Part shown: positions 49,640 through 58,394 of the stretch, in pieces
Numbering within the stretch: the first letter of the stretch is position 1
Layout: every line of letters starts with the position of its first letter
NCBI GenBank assembly: GCA_017550335.1
Contig: JAFZPM010000009.1
Coordinates: forward strand, 1 to 64,000
Direction of reading: 5' to 3'
Length of the DNA stretch: 64,000 nucleotides
Source: Paludibacteraceae bacterium
Lineage (GTDB): Bacteria; Bacteroidota; Bacteroidia; Bacteroidales; Paludibacteraceae
Made by a program: the position numbers and the translations under genes
Notes under the pieces: generated by a model
Told to the model about the DNA's origin: nothing
Seen by the model: the letters and a program-made list of their open reading frames with translations, nothing else
Databases searched by the model: none

Positions 49640-50020
49640 CTTTCTATAAGCGTTTAAAAGTTAAAAAAATATATGTTCTTCAATATCGAAATTATCAGGT
49701 GACTAAGTTATGAATATATTGCGAGAATTCAAAATTAAAAAAAAGTATTTCTTTTTTCTTTGATATTTTTAGTTTCGGGGGCCATTAGCCTATATTTTGT
49801 CTTTGGGAAAGAAAAATAGGGTGGGGAACTCCCGCACGATGAGAAAACTATACCTTTCCGGTTCGAATTCTATCGTTTATAACACATCGCATATTTATTG
49901 GCGCATAGGGTCACCTGTTGTAACGCCGGATATTTGTCATCCATCCATACACATTACTCGTTTGCAAAATAGCTGATTTAAATTGAGAATAGCAAGCGTA
50001 TCCGATAGTTTTTTAGTCCT

Positions 50021-50144
50021 GAAATAGTAAATCGTAAAATAGCTAAATAGGAAAATAGTTAAATCGTAAATAGTTAAATAGTAAATAGCTGAATGGGAAA
50101 ATAGTAAATCGTAAATAGTTAAATAGTAAATAATTGTAAATAAG
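50021..50144. repeat. AT-rich dispersed repeat, copy 2
   Basis: About a dozen imperfect units around TAAATAGTAAATCGTAAATAGTTAAATAG. It lies in the 640-base gap between the 218-aa protein and thrC, which holds no gene I can support apart from the thrC promoter. Confidence 0.75.
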
Positions 50145-50207
50145 TTCCCTGCAACCATCCAGCCTTCCCGACCGATTTTTATTTCTTAACTCTTAATTTT
50201 CCAGCCA

Positions 50208-50241
50208 GTTGCCCGCATATCGTTTTTTATGAGTATCTTTG
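50208..50241 (+). promoter_or_regulatory. Promoter of thrC-hisH-hisF
   Basis: GTTG (50208-50211), 22 bases, TATCTTTG (50234-50241), a perfect -7 box 37 bases before the thrC ATG. Confidence 0.6.
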
Positions 50242-50278
50242 CGCCGGAATTTTTTTGCGCAATAATAGATTCGATAAT

Positions 50279-51577
50279 ATGAAGTACTATAGTACCAACA
50301 AACAAGCGGACAAAGCCACGCTGCAAGAGGCGGTGGTGAAGGGTCTGGCCTCTGACAGGGGCTTGTTCATGCCTGAAGTAATCAAACAGTTACCTGCTTC
50401 CTTCTTCGATAAGATGAAGGATATGTCTTTCCAGGAGATCGCCTACGTGGTGGCGGACGCCTTCTTCGGGGAGGATGTGGACGCGGAGTCGCTGAAGAAA
50501 ATCGTGTATGACACTTTGAGCTTCGATGTGCCGCTGGTGCACGTCAACGACAACATATACAGCCTGGAGCTTTTCCACGGACCTACCTTGGCGTTCAAGG
50601 ACGTGGGCGCCCGTTTCATGTCCCGCCTGTTGGGCTACTTCATCAAGAAGGAGGGCCAGAAGGAGGTGAACGTGCTGGTGGCTACCTCCGGCGACACGGG
50701 TTCGGCTGTGGCGAACGGATTCCTCGGCGTGGAGGGTATCCACGTCTATGTGCTCTACCCGAAAGGGAAGGTGAGCCCGATCCAGGAGTGCCAATTCACT
50801 ACCTTGGGCAAGAACATCACCGCCTTGGAGATCGACGGCGTGTTCGACGATTGCCAGGCGCTTGTCAAGTCCGCCTTCATGGATAAGGACCTGAACAACC
50901 ACATGAAGCTCACCTCCGCCAACTCCATCAACGTGGCACGTTTCTTGCCGCAGGCGTTCTACTACTTCTACGCCGTGGCGCAACTGCATAAGTTGGGCAT
51001 TAAGGATAACATCGTGATCTGTGTGCCTTCGGGCAACTTCGGCAACATCACCGCGGGCCTCTTCGGCAAGCGCATGGGCATGCCGGTCAGCCGTTTCATC
51101 GCTGCCAACAACCGCAACGACATCTTCTTCAACTACTTGAAGAGCGGCAAATACGAGCCGAAGCCTTCCGTCCAGACCATCGCCAACGCCATGGATGTGG
51201 GCGACCCTAGCAACTTCGCACGCGTGTTGGCGCTGTACGGCTCGCACGAGGCCATCTGCAAGGACATCGCGGGTTGCACCTACACGGACGAGCAGATCCG
51301 TGAGACATTGAAGAATTGTTATCAACAACATAAATACCTCCTCGACCCTCACGGTGCGGTGGGCTACCGCGCGTTGTGCGAGTACCTGAAGCCGAATGAG
51401 GTGGGTGTCTTCCTGGAGACGGCCCATCCGGCTAAGTTCAAGGACACCGTGGAGGCGATCATCGGAGAGCCTGTCGTGATCCCTGCCAAGTTGCAGGAGT
51501 TCATGAAGGGTAAGAAACAAAGCATCGAATTGCCTAAGACATTCGAGACATTCAAATCCTATCTGATGGCGCAATGA
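50279..51577 (+). CDS. thrC: Threonine synthase ThrC
   Basis: 432 aa from ATG 50279; a TTG eight codons upstream is rejected as too close to the promoter. PLP enzyme converting O-phosphohomoserine to threonine. Motifs: the N-terminal YYSTN, ASDRGLFMPE, FHGPTLAFKDVGARF with the PLP lysine, VATSGDTGSAVANGF, PSGNFGNITAG and TAHPAKF. Long-form bacterial ThrC. It overlaps hisH by 4 bases (ATGA), tying threonine and histidine genes into one transcript; thrA is 9 kb away. Confidence 0.96.
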   Translation: MKYYSTNKQADKATLQEAVVKGLASDRGLFMPEVIKQLPASFFDKMKDMSFQEIAYVVADAFFGEDVDAESLKKIVYDTLSFDVPLVHVNDNIYSLELFHGPTLAFKDVGARFMSRLLGYFIKKEGQKEVNVLVATSGDTGSAVANGFLGVEGIHVYVLYPKGKVSPIQECQFTTLGKNITALEIDGVFDDCQALVKSAFMDKDLNNHMKLTSANSINVARFLPQAFYYFYAVAQLHKLGIKDNIVICVPSGNFGNITAGLFGKRMGMPVSRFIAANNRNDIFFNYLKSGKYEPKPSVQTIANAMDVGDPSNFARVLALYGSHEAICKDIAGCTYTDEQIRETLKNCYQQHKYLLDPHGAVGYRALCEYLKPNEVGVFLETAHPAKFKDTVEAIIGEPVVIPAKLQEFMKGKKQSIELPKTFETFKSYLMAQ

Positions 51578-52176
51578 AAGTAGTGATCATTAAATACAAT
51601 GCGGGCAATATCTTTTCGGTAGACTATGCGATGAAGCGCTTGGGCATCGAGGCGGAGATCACGGGCGACATCGAGAAGATACAACGTGCCGACAAGGTGA
51701 TTTTCCCAGGCGTGGGTGAGGCGGAGACGACTATGCGTTACCTCCGTGAGCACCGTCTGGACGAGGTGATCCGTGGCTTGAAACAGCCTACGTTGGGCAT
51801 CTGCATCGGCATGCAACTCATGTGCAAATCCTCCGAGGAGGCGGCTTCCGGCAACGTGGAGTGCCTCGGCATCTTCGATGAGGAGGTGAAGCTGTTCATC
51901 CCTGACGCACACATCAGCAAGGTGCCTCATATGGGCTGGAACACCGTGGCGGCGAAGGAGAACCCTCTCTTCAAGGGCTTGCCGGCCGCCCCGTACTTCT
52001 ACTACGTGCACAGCTACTATGCCACTGTGGGCAAAGACACCATCGCCACGACAGACTATATCCACCCATACAGCGCTGCGCTCTCCAAAGGGAATTTCTA
52101 TGCGGTGCAGTTCCACCCTGAAAAGAGTGGCTCGGTGGGCGAAACGGTTTTGAAAAACTTCTTGGAACTATGTTAG
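51574..52176 (+). CDS. hisH: Imidazole glycerol phosphate synthase, glutaminase subunit HisH
   Basis: 200 aa. Glutaminase of the HisHF complex, which supplies ammonia to HisF. Catalytic Cys in [10 protein letters not shown], His and Glu in FHPEKSG, N-terminal YNAGNIFSV and [11 protein letters not shown]. Its start overlaps thrC and its end overlaps hisF by 7 bases. hisA, which often lies between hisH and hisF, is absent. Confidence 0.96.
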   Translation: MKVVIIKYNAGNIFSVDYAMKRLGIEAEITGDIEKIQRADKVIFPGVGEAETTMRYLREHRLDEVIRGLKQPTLGICIGMQLMCKSSEEAASGNVECLGIFDEEVKLFIPDAHISKVPHMGWNTVAAKENPLFKGLPAAPYFYYVHSYYATVGKDTIATTDYIHPYSAALSKGNFYAVQFHPEKSGSVGETVLKNFLELC

Positions 52177-52931
52177 CGAAACGTATCATACCTTGCCTTG
52201 ACATCAAAGACGGGCAGACCGTCAAAGGCATCAACTTCGTGAATATACGAAACGTGGGCGACCCTGTGGAACTGGGCGCGGAATATAGCCGTCAGGGCGC
52301 TGACGAGCTTGTCTTCCTCGACATCACCGCCTCGCACGAGGGGCGCAAGACCTTCGTGGACTTGGTGAAGCGCATCGCCGCCCATATCTCCATCCCCTTC
52401 ACGGTGGGTGGTGGCATCCACGAGCTGAAGGATGTGGACACCCTTTTGGGCGCAGGTGCGGATAAGGTATCCATCAACTCCGCGGCGATCAAGAACCCTG
52501 ACCTGATCTCGGAGGTGGCGAAGAACTTCGGCAGCCAAGTCTGCACGGTGGCCATCGACGCCAAGCTGGACGAGAGCGGCGAATGGACCTGCTACCTGAA
52601 CGGCGGACGTGTGCCGACGGAGAAGAAACTCTTCTCCTGGGCGAAAGAGGCGCAGGAGCGTGGCGCGGGTGAGATCCTCTTCACCAGCATGAACCACGAT
52701 GGTGTGAAGCAAGGCTTCGCCAATGAGGCGCTCGCCAAGCTATCCGATAGCCTATCCATACCTGTCATCGCCTCGGGCGGCGCAGGCAACATGGAACACT
52801 TCAAGGACGTCTTCGAGCAGGGAAAGGCGGACGCTGCCTTGGCGGCCTCCATCTTCCACTTCCATGAGATCGCCATCCCAGACCTGAAGCAATACTTGGC
52901 GAAGGAAGGCATCCCCATGCGCATCGTATAA
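52170..52931 (+). CDS. hisF: Imidazole glycerol phosphate synthase, cyclase subunit HisF
   Basis: 253 aa, TIM-barrel partner of HisH. Motifs: [19 protein letters not shown] with the catalytic Asp, [27 protein letters not shown], the second catalytic Asp in TVAIDAKLD, and [10 protein letters not shown]. Complete. hisIE does not follow; after an AT-rich 50-base gap a Nudix gene begins. Confidence 0.96.
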   Translation: MLAKRIIPCLDIKDGQTVKGINFVNIRNVGDPVELGAEYSRQGADELVFLDITASHEGRKTFVDLVKRIAAHISIPFTVGGGIHELKDVDTLLGAGADKVSINSAAIKNPDLISEVAKNFGSQVCTVAIDAKLDESGEWTCYLNGGRVPTEKKLFSWAKEAQERGAGEILFTSMNHDGVKQGFANEALAKLSDSLSIPVIASGGAGNMEHFKDVFEQGKADAALAASIFHFHEIAIPDLKQYLAKEGIPMRIV

Positions 52932-52980
52932 TTCTAACTCCTAACTCATAATTCAAAATTCATAATTCAAAATTTTCAAC

Positions 52981-53490
52981 ATGGTTGAATATTTTCCTGT
53001 CATCGATGAGGAGGGCAACGTGATAGACCGGGCCACCCGGCAAGAGTGCCACAACGGTTCCAAGATATTGCATGCGGCGGTCCACCTGCACGTCTTCAAC
53101 AAAGAGGGTGACCTATATATGCAGAAACGCGCCGATTGGAAGGATATACAACCCGGCAAGTGGGACACCGCCGTGGGAGGTCACATCGACTTCGGCGAGA
53201 GCGTCGAGATCGCCCTGCTACGCGAGGCGCGCGAGGAGCTGGGGCTGGAGAATATCCAACCCGAACGTCTCTTTAACTACATCTGGGAAAGCCCGAGGGA
53301 GCGCGAGATGATCTACGTGCACCGCATCACCTACGACGGGGATCCGCAGCCAGACCATTCCGAAGTGGTGGATGGCAGGTTCTGGAAGATCTCCGAGATC
53401 GAGGCGAGCCTCGGCAAGGATGTCTTCACCCCTAATTTCGAACTGGATTTCAAGAAGTTGAAGGAAGTGGGCGCTATCACTTCCAAATAG
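52981..53490 (+). CDS. Nudix hydrolase, isopentenyl-diphosphate-isomerase-like
   Basis: 169 aa. The N terminus (DEEGNVIDRATRQECHNG, LHAAVHLHVFN, LYMQKRADWKDIQPGKWD) is typical of the YfcD/IPP isomerase-like Nudix group. The Nudix box is exact (GHIDFGE...REAREELGL). Substrate unknown. It starts an apparent operon with a HAD phosphatase and a ketosynthase-like gene. Confidence 0.85.
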   Translation: MVEYFPVIDEEGNVIDRATRQECHNGSKILHAAVHLHVFNKEGDLYMQKRADWKDIQPGKWDTAVGGHIDFGESVEIALLREAREELGLENIQPERLFNYIWESPREREMIYVHRITYDGDPQPDHSEVVDGRFWKISEIEASLGKDVFTPNFELDFKKLKEVGAITSK

Positions 53491-53499
53491 CTTAGATAT

Positions 53500-54309
53500 A
53501 TGGATTACAAGGTTTTAGTATTGGATATCGACGGTACGTTGACCAACTCTAAGAAGGAGATCACCAAGGAGACCAAGCAGGCGTTGCACGAGGCGCAGGA
53601 GCATGGTGTGATCGTGGTCCTGGCTTCCGGCCGGCCTACGCCTGGCATCGTACCGATCGCGGATGAGATCGAATTGGACAAGTTCGGCGGCTATATCCTC
53701 TCCTTCAACGGAGCCGTCATCACCAATTACCAGACCAAAGAGGTGGTCTATGAGACCGTCCTGCCGATGGACGAGCTCTCGAAGCTCTACCAATCCTCCA
53801 AGGAGCATGGCGTGACCATCGTCACCTACAAGGATGACTCCATCATCACGGAGAACGAGGAGGACCAGTACGTGGCCATCGAGGCGCGCATCAATAAGAT
53901 GCCGGTGCGCAAGGTGGACAACTTCGTGGCGCAGATCACGAAACCCGTGACCAAATGCCTGATGGTGGGCGATGGCGATTACCTCGCCGAGGTGGAGCAG
54001 GACATGTGCAAGGAGTATGGAGACCGCCTGAACGTCTACCGTTCCGAACCTTTCTTCCTCGAGATCATGCCACAAAACATCGATAAGGCGTATTCGTTGA
54101 GTAAATTATTGAATATCATAGGATTAACAAAAGACGAAATGATCGCTTGCGGAGATGGCTTCAATGACCTCTCCATGATCAAATACGCAGGCTTGGGCGT
54201 CGCCATGGGCAATGCGCAAGAGGTGGTGAAGGAGTCCGCCAACTACGTGACTGCCACCAATGATGAGAACGGAGTAGCCAACGTCGTAAACGAATTTATT
54301 CTGTCATGA
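53500..54309 (+). CDS. Cof-type HAD phosphatase
   Basis: 269 aa. HAD superfamily, Cof/YbiV-like type IIB: nucleophile motif LDIDGTLTNS, VVLASGRP, FNGAVI, and CGDGFNDLSMIKYAG binding magnesium. Probably dephosphorylates a sugar phosphate or flavin-type metabolite. It lies 9 bases after the Nudix gene and overlaps the next by 4 bases (ATGA). Confidence 0.9.
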   Translation: MDYKVLVLDIDGTLTNSKKEITKETKQALHEAQEHGVIVVLASGRPTPGIVPIADEIELDKFGGYILSFNGAVITNYQTKEVVYETVLPMDELSKLYQSSKEHGVTIVTYKDDSIITENEEDQYVAIEARINKMPVRKVDNFVAQITKPVTKCLMVGDGDYLAEVEQDMCKEYGDRLNVYRSEPFFLEIMPQNIDKAYSLSKLLNIIGLTKDEMIACGDGFNDLSMIKYAGLGVAMGNAQEVVKESANYVTATNDENGVANVVNEFILS

Positions 54310-54917
54310 AGATCTATGTGAAGGCGTTCGTCTCTATTTCCGACAAGGAGGTGCGGGTGAATGGCAAGTCGCTGCCTATCCGTGAGGAGGCGGAGAAGCC
54401 TTGGCTGGCGAATATCTACTACTCCTTAGGCTTCCAGTACCCTAAGTTCTTCAAGATGGACAACCTATGCAAGGCCGGATTCATCGCTTCGGAGCTACTG
54501 ATGGGGCAGTTGGGCCTAACGCCAGAGGAGCCCAAGAGGAACTGGTCCGTCGCCCTGATGTCGCACTCCGGCTCGCTGGATGATGACAAGACCTACCAGC
54601 AGACGATCCAATCCGCAGACAATTACTTCCCAAGTCCCGCCGTCTTCGTCTATACCCTCTCCAATATCGTGACGGGTGAGATCGCGATCCGTCACAAAAT
54701 CATGGGCGAATCCACCTGTTACGTGACGAAATCCTTCGAACCAAAGACTGCCATTGCCCTCTCCGAGTGCGCTTTCCTGCCTGAGAAGGAGGTGGACAAC
54801 CAGATCTTCGGGTGGTGTGAGTATTTGGACGGACAGCTCTCCGTCAAGATGTTCGCCCTCTCCCTGGATGGTGAGGGGGCTTTGAGGGAGTGGGAAACGA
54901 GTGTATTTACTATTTAG
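54306..54917 (+). CDS. Short ketosynthase-like protein without active-site Cys
   Basis: 203 aa, half the length of a normal ketoacyl-ACP synthase. WSVALMSHSGSLDDD and FPSPAVFVYTLSNIVTGEI are the pattern of the ketoacyl-synthase N-terminal-like family found in aryl-polyene and flexirubin-type clusters. No nucleophilic Cys in the expected place, so it may be a chain-length or scaffold partner rather than a catalyst. It lies 235 bases before the ACP-KS-KS cluster and may work with it. Confidence 0.65.
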   Translation: MKIYVKAFVSISDKEVRVNGKSLPIREEAEKPWLANIYYSLGFQYPKFFKMDNLCKAGFIASELLMGQLGLTPEEPKRNWSVALMSHSGSLDDDKTYQQTIQSADNYFPSPAVFVYTLSNIVTGEIAIRHKIMGESTCYVTKSFEPKTAIALSECAFLPEKEVDNQIFGWCEYLDGQLSVKMFALSLDGEGALREWETSVFTI

Positions 54918-54960
54918 CTATTTACGATTTAGCCATTTATTGTTTGGCTATTTACTATTT
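54905..54960. repeat. AT-rich dispersed repeat, copy 3
   Basis: TATTTACTATTTAGCTATTTACGATTTAG units, the reverse-strand form of the repeat at 50.02 kb. They begin inside the last codons of the preceding gene. Confidence 0.65.
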
Positions 54961-55020
54961 GGGGACGTTTGCCTGTGAGTTGAAAGGCGTAGGAAGTCAG
55001 GTGAGTCTCCGCCGCAGCAA

Positions 55021-55060
55021 TAGTAAATCGTAAATAGTCCAATCGTAAATATTTCTAAAT
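55021..55060. repeat. AT-rich dispersed repeat, copy 4
   Basis: TAGTAAATCGTAAATAGTCCAATCGTAAAT, the same family in the opposite orientation to copy 3, about 60 bases away. The pair could fold as an AT-rich inverted repeat. Confidence 0.6.
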
Positions 55061-55094
55061 ATCCGATACGTAAAAGAACGCTACCGTGGGGAAG

Positions 55095-55126
55095 GTTGCC
55101 TTTCCGTTTCTTTTTTTATATCTTTG
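55095..55126 (+). promoter_or_regulatory. Promoter of the ACP-KS cluster
   Basis: GTTG (55095-55098), 20 bases, TATCTTTG (55119-55126), then 26 bases to the ACP ATG. The optimal spacing supports an independent operon from the ACP gene on. Confidence 0.65.
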
Positions 55127-55152
55127 TTGGCAAAACATAAAGATGATTTGTA

Positions 55153-55428
55153 ATGAATGAATTGATATCCACTTTGAAGCAAGAGATCATCGAGGTGTTG
55201 AACCTCGAGGGAATGACACCTGATGGTATTGATGACAATGCGCCTCTCTTTAACGGGGGTGACCCTTCAGTGGCTGGTTTGGGCCTGGATTCCATCGATG
55301 CGCTCGAACTGATTGTCTTGATGGAAAGAAACTACGGCATCAAGTTGAAGAACGCCAGCGAAGGAAAAGAGATCTTCAAATCCGTCGCTACGATGGCGGA
55401 TTATATCTCCAAGAACAGAACGAAATAG
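55153..55428 (+). CDS. Acyl carrier protein
   Basis: 91 aa. Phosphopantetheine site GLDSIDALELI with Ser at about 43, followed by the helix III region. The length and acidic character are those of a stand-alone ACP of type II fatty-acid or polyketide systems. First gene of a cluster with two ketosynthases, a dehydratase-like protein and a GT2, so it probably carries the acyl chain made there rather than being the housekeeping AcpP. Confidence 0.9.
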   Translation: MNELISTLKQEIIEVLNLEGMTPDGIDDNAPLFNGGDPSVAGLGLDSIDALELIVLMERNYGIKLKNASEGKEIFKSVATMADYISKNRTK

Positions 55429-55435
55429 TCTTTGT

Positions 55436-56623
55436 ATGGGTAGTATCGTCGTAACCGGTATGGGCATCATCTGCGGCTTAGGCTGCGGGACGCAAGCTGT
55501 TTATGACGCGCTACGTGCGGGCAAACCCGCCATAGGCACTGTGCGCCATCTGCGCACGTCACACACGGAACTCCCGGTCAGCGAGGTGGCGGTGAGTAAC
55601 GAAGAGATGATCGAGATGCTTCACCTGCCTTCCGACAGGGTGGTGACCCGCACCCCGCTATTGGGTATGGTGGCCTTCCAACAGGCTCTCCGCCAGTCCG
55701 GGCTGACGGATTCGGTGCGCACCGCCTTCGTCAACGGAACGACCGTGGGCGGCATGGAGAAGAGCGAACAGTACTACCTGGAATTCTTCGAAGGAAAACA
55801 TACGGAATATATCGCTGCGCACGACTGCGGTGCGGGAACGGAGCAGATCGGCAGGCTGTTCGGTCATCTGGACGCCATGTATACTATCTCGACCGCCTGC
55901 TCCTCAGCCACCAACGCCCTCATCATGGGTGCTAACCTGATCAAGAGCGGCAAGGCGGATGCGGCGATCGTGGGCGGCACGGAGTCGCTCAGCAAGTTCC
56001 ACCTGAATGGCTTCAATTCCTTGATGATATTAGACCATGAGCCCTGCAAACCATTCGACAAGAACCGCAACGGACTGAACCTGGGCGAGGGCGCCGCCTA
56101 CCTGGTCATCGAGACCGCCGAGAGTGCACAAAAGCGGGGCGCGACCCCCTTGTGCGAGTTGAGCGGATACGCCAACGCCTGCGACGCATACCACCAGACA
56201 GCCACCTCACCCGAGGGCGAAGGACCTTTCCTCGCCATGACCGGCGCCTTGAACAAGGCTGGACTGAAACCTGCCGACATCGATTACATCAATGCGCACG
56301 GAACCGGTACGGGCAACAATGATCTGTGTGAAAGCGTGGCGATCAAACGGGTCTTTGGCGAATATGTGCCACCCTTCTCCTCCACGAAATCTTTCACGGG
56401 CCATACCACCAGCGCCGCCGGTGCGGTGGAGGCCGTCATATCGATCCTTTCCCTGACGAACGGATTCATCCCGGCGAACCTCAACTTCTCTTCCGCGATC
56501 GAAGAGAGTGGTTTGATCCCCGTGACAAAAGGTGTGGGCGACGTGGAGCTACGTCACGTGATGAGCAATTCGTTCGGTTTCGGAGGAAACGACTCCTCCT
56601 GTATCTTCTCTAAAATCAGTTAA
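55436..56623 (+). CDS. Ketoacyl-ACP synthase (FabF-type, active)
   Basis: 395 aa, full KS with the Cys-His-His triad: STACSSATNA, NAHGTGTGNND and KSFTGHTTSAAGAVEA. The C-terminal NSFGFGGNDSS is also conserved. Catalyses chain elongation by condensation with malonyl-ACP. It lies 7 bases after the ACP gene and is followed by an inactive-looking partner, a KS-CLF arrangement as in aryl polyene and type II polyketide systems. Confidence 0.9.
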   Translation: MGSIVVTGMGIICGLGCGTQAVYDALRAGKPAIGTVRHLRTSHTELPVSEVAVSNEEMIEMLHLPSDRVVTRTPLLGMVAFQQALRQSGLTDSVRTAFVNGTTVGGMEKSEQYYLEFFEGKHTEYIAAHDCGAGTEQIGRLFGHLDAMYTISTACSSATNALIMGANLIKSGKADAAIVGGTESLSKFHLNGFNSLMILDHEPCKPFDKNRNGLNLGEGAAYLVIETAESAQKRGATPLCELSGYANACDAYHQTATSPEGEGPFLAMTGALNKAGLKPADIDYINAHGTGTGNNDLCESVAIKRVFGEYVPPFSSTKSFTGHTTSAAGAVEAVISILSLTNGFIPANLNFSSAIEESGLIPVTKGVGDVELRHVMSNSFGFGGNDSSCIFSKIS

Positions 56624-56626
56624 ACC

Positions 56627-57679
56627 ATGGCAGTCTATATACAATCAGCGGCACAAATAACCATCCAATCGCCCCTGTGTGACGATTGGTTCACCTCCCC
56701 GATACGGAGGGAGGGACGTTATTTCCGCTCCGTGGAGCCCGATTTCAAGGCCTTCATCGACCCGATGGCCTCCCGACGGATGGGCAGACTGCTGAAACGG
56801 GCCATCGCCTCCGCCATGACCGCCCTCGACGGGTATGAGGCGCCGCTGGACGCGATCGTGACAGGGACAGGCTTGGGTTGCATAGAGACCACGGAGAAAT
56901 TCCTCAACGCCATGTTGCGGGACGGTGAGCAGGCTTTGCCGCCCTCCTTCTTCATGCAATCCACGCATAACACAATCGGTTCCGTCATCGCCCAAAGGCT
57001 GAAATGCCATGGCTATAACAACACGTTCACGCATCGTGGCACCTCGTTCGACTGTGCCCTGCAGGATGCGCTCGCGCAATTCGAGCTGAACGACATATCC
57101 TCCGCCTTGGTCTGCGCCAACGACGAGATGACGGAGGCCTACTTCCAACTATTCGACCAGATCGGTTACTGGAAAGCCGAAGAGGTGACGGAAGCGATGT
57201 TCCATCACCCGACTACGGAGGGCAGCTTCGCCGGTGAGGTCTCCGCCGCTTTCCTCCTGAACACCCAACCCACCCAACAGACGTTCTGCCGCATAGAGGG
57301 GTTGGAGGTGCTCTTCGAGCCTACGGACGAGCGGTTCCGGCAAGCCGTCGAGGCACTTCTCGGCAAGGCGGACATCTCACGTGAAGAGGTGGACGCTGTG
57401 GTCTGCGGATACAATGCGGACCGCACGAACGACGAGGTATATACCCGTCGGCTGATGCCCCTCTTCCCGCAAACCACCCAGATCTATTACAAGCACCTCT
57501 TCGGAGAGGGCTTCTCCGCCTCCGCCATGGGTTACTACGTGGCGGCGACCTGCCTGAAACGAGGCGAGATACCTGCCCACATCCGCTTCAAGGAGGGGAA
57601 GACGGCTCAGCCGAAACATATATTAGTCTATAACCATTTCCAAGACAAGGATCATTCCATCGCGCTACTATCATGCTGA
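56627..57679 (+). CDS. Ketosynthase-like partner, chain-length-factor type
   Basis: 350 aa. Thiolase-fold KS relative: VTGTGLGCIETTEKFL, PPSFFMQSTHNTIGS, THRGTSFDCALQDAL and FGEGFSASAMGYYVA. At the usual nucleophile position the motif reads HRGTSF instead of (A)CSS, and the two catalytic His motifs are replaced. It is probably not catalytic by itself but a heterodimer partner. It overlaps the EamA gene by 7 bases. Confidence 0.75.
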   Translation: MAVYIQSAAQITIQSPLCDDWFTSPIRREGRYFRSVEPDFKAFIDPMASRRMGRLLKRAIASAMTALDGYEAPLDAIVTGTGLGCIETTEKFLNAMLRDGEQALPPSFFMQSTHNTIGSVIAQRLKCHGYNNTFTHRGTSFDCALQDALAQFELNDISSALVCANDEMTEAYFQLFDQIGYWKAEEVTEAMFHHPTTEGSFAGEVSAAFLLNTQPTQQTFCRIEGLEVLFEPTDERFRQAVEALLGKADISREEVDAVVCGYNADRTNDEVYTRRLMPLFPQTTQIYYKHLFGEGFSASAMGYYVAATCLKRGEIPAHIRFKEGKTAQPKHILVYNHFQDKDHSIALLSC

Positions 57680-58026
57680 AGTTATTGTTACTATCCATCG
57701 TGCAGTCTTTCTGCTTGGCCATGGGGCAGGTGTTCCTGAAATTCGCCGTGGCGAAGATGCATAAGTTCGCCTTCACGTGGGAGTGGTTCAAGGAGGTGCT
57801 GACCAATTATTGGCTGGCCCTCACAGGCGTTTCGATGGGTCTTGCCACGGTTTTGTGGTTGTATATTCTGCGCCATTACCCGCTGTCGGAGGCCCATCCG
57901 CTCACATGCCTGAGCTTTATCTTCGCATTGCTCGCCTCCGCCTTCTTCCTGCACGAGTCGGTGCCCGTCACGAGGTGGATAGGCGTGGGCATCATCATGG
58001 TCGGTGTGTTTTTTGTGGCTAAGTGA
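57673..58026 (+). CDS. Small four-TM EamA/SMR-like transporter
   Basis: 117 aa with four hydrophobic helices: LLLLSIVQSFCLAMGQVFLKF, ALTGVSMGLATVLWLYILRHY, CLSFIFALLASAFFLH and WIGVGIIMVGVFFVAK. The half-size EamA form resembles ArnE/ArnF, flippases of lipid-linked sugars. With the polyprenyl-phosphate-type GT2 three genes on, a lipid-glycan flipping role is a fair inference. Confidence 0.8.
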   Translation: MLKLLLLSIVQSFCLAMGQVFLKFAVAKMHKFAFTWEWFKEVLTNYWLALTGVSMGLATVLWLYILRHYPLSEAHPLTCLSFIFALLASAFFLHESVPVTRWIGVGIIMVGVFFVAK

Positions 58027-58394
58027 TGAAAGAGATGTTTACCATACAATCCTATGACACGAAGGAGGTGAACCTCTTCGGACACCTGCTACGCTTTGAC
58101 GAAGCCCATGAAGTGTTCGCGGCGCATTTCCCCGGCAATCCGATCGTGCCAGGGGCGGTGCTGGTGGATGTGATGCGTGCGGTCGCCACAGAGATCCTAG
58201 GCGTTGAGACGCAGGTGGTGACGGTCAAGAACGCTAAGTTCATCACCGTGATCGTGCCTAAAAACGATGTGCTCCTGAAAATCACGACACGCTACACCCC
58301 TGCCGGAGAGGACTACCTGTTCAAGTCCGTCATAGCCGACGAGGAAAAGATCTATGCCAAGTTCGATTTATTGGTGAAAGGGAAAGCCTTATGA
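58026..58394 (+). CDS. FabZ/FabA-like hotdog dehydratase
   Basis: 122 aa; ATG 58026 overlaps the upstream stop as TGATG. The single hotdog fold has HFPGNPIVPGAVLVDVM, very close to the FabZ motif H-F-P-x-x-P-(I/V)-x-P-G. The catalytic His is present and the helix Glu is replaced by Asp (VDVM). It would dehydrate 3-hydroxyacyl-ACP. No ketoreductase gene is in the cluster. Confidence 0.8.
   Translation: MKEMFTIQSYDTKEVNLFGHLLRFDEAHEVFAAHFPGNPIVPGAVLVDVMRAVATEILGVETQVVTVKNAKFITVIVPKNDVLLKITTRYTPAGEDYLFKSVIADEEKIYAKFDLLVKGKAL

Noticed and set aside
50021..50144. Possible CRISPR array
   Set aside because: Units are about 9-10 bases, imperfect and contiguous, without unique spacers, and no cas gene is in the window.
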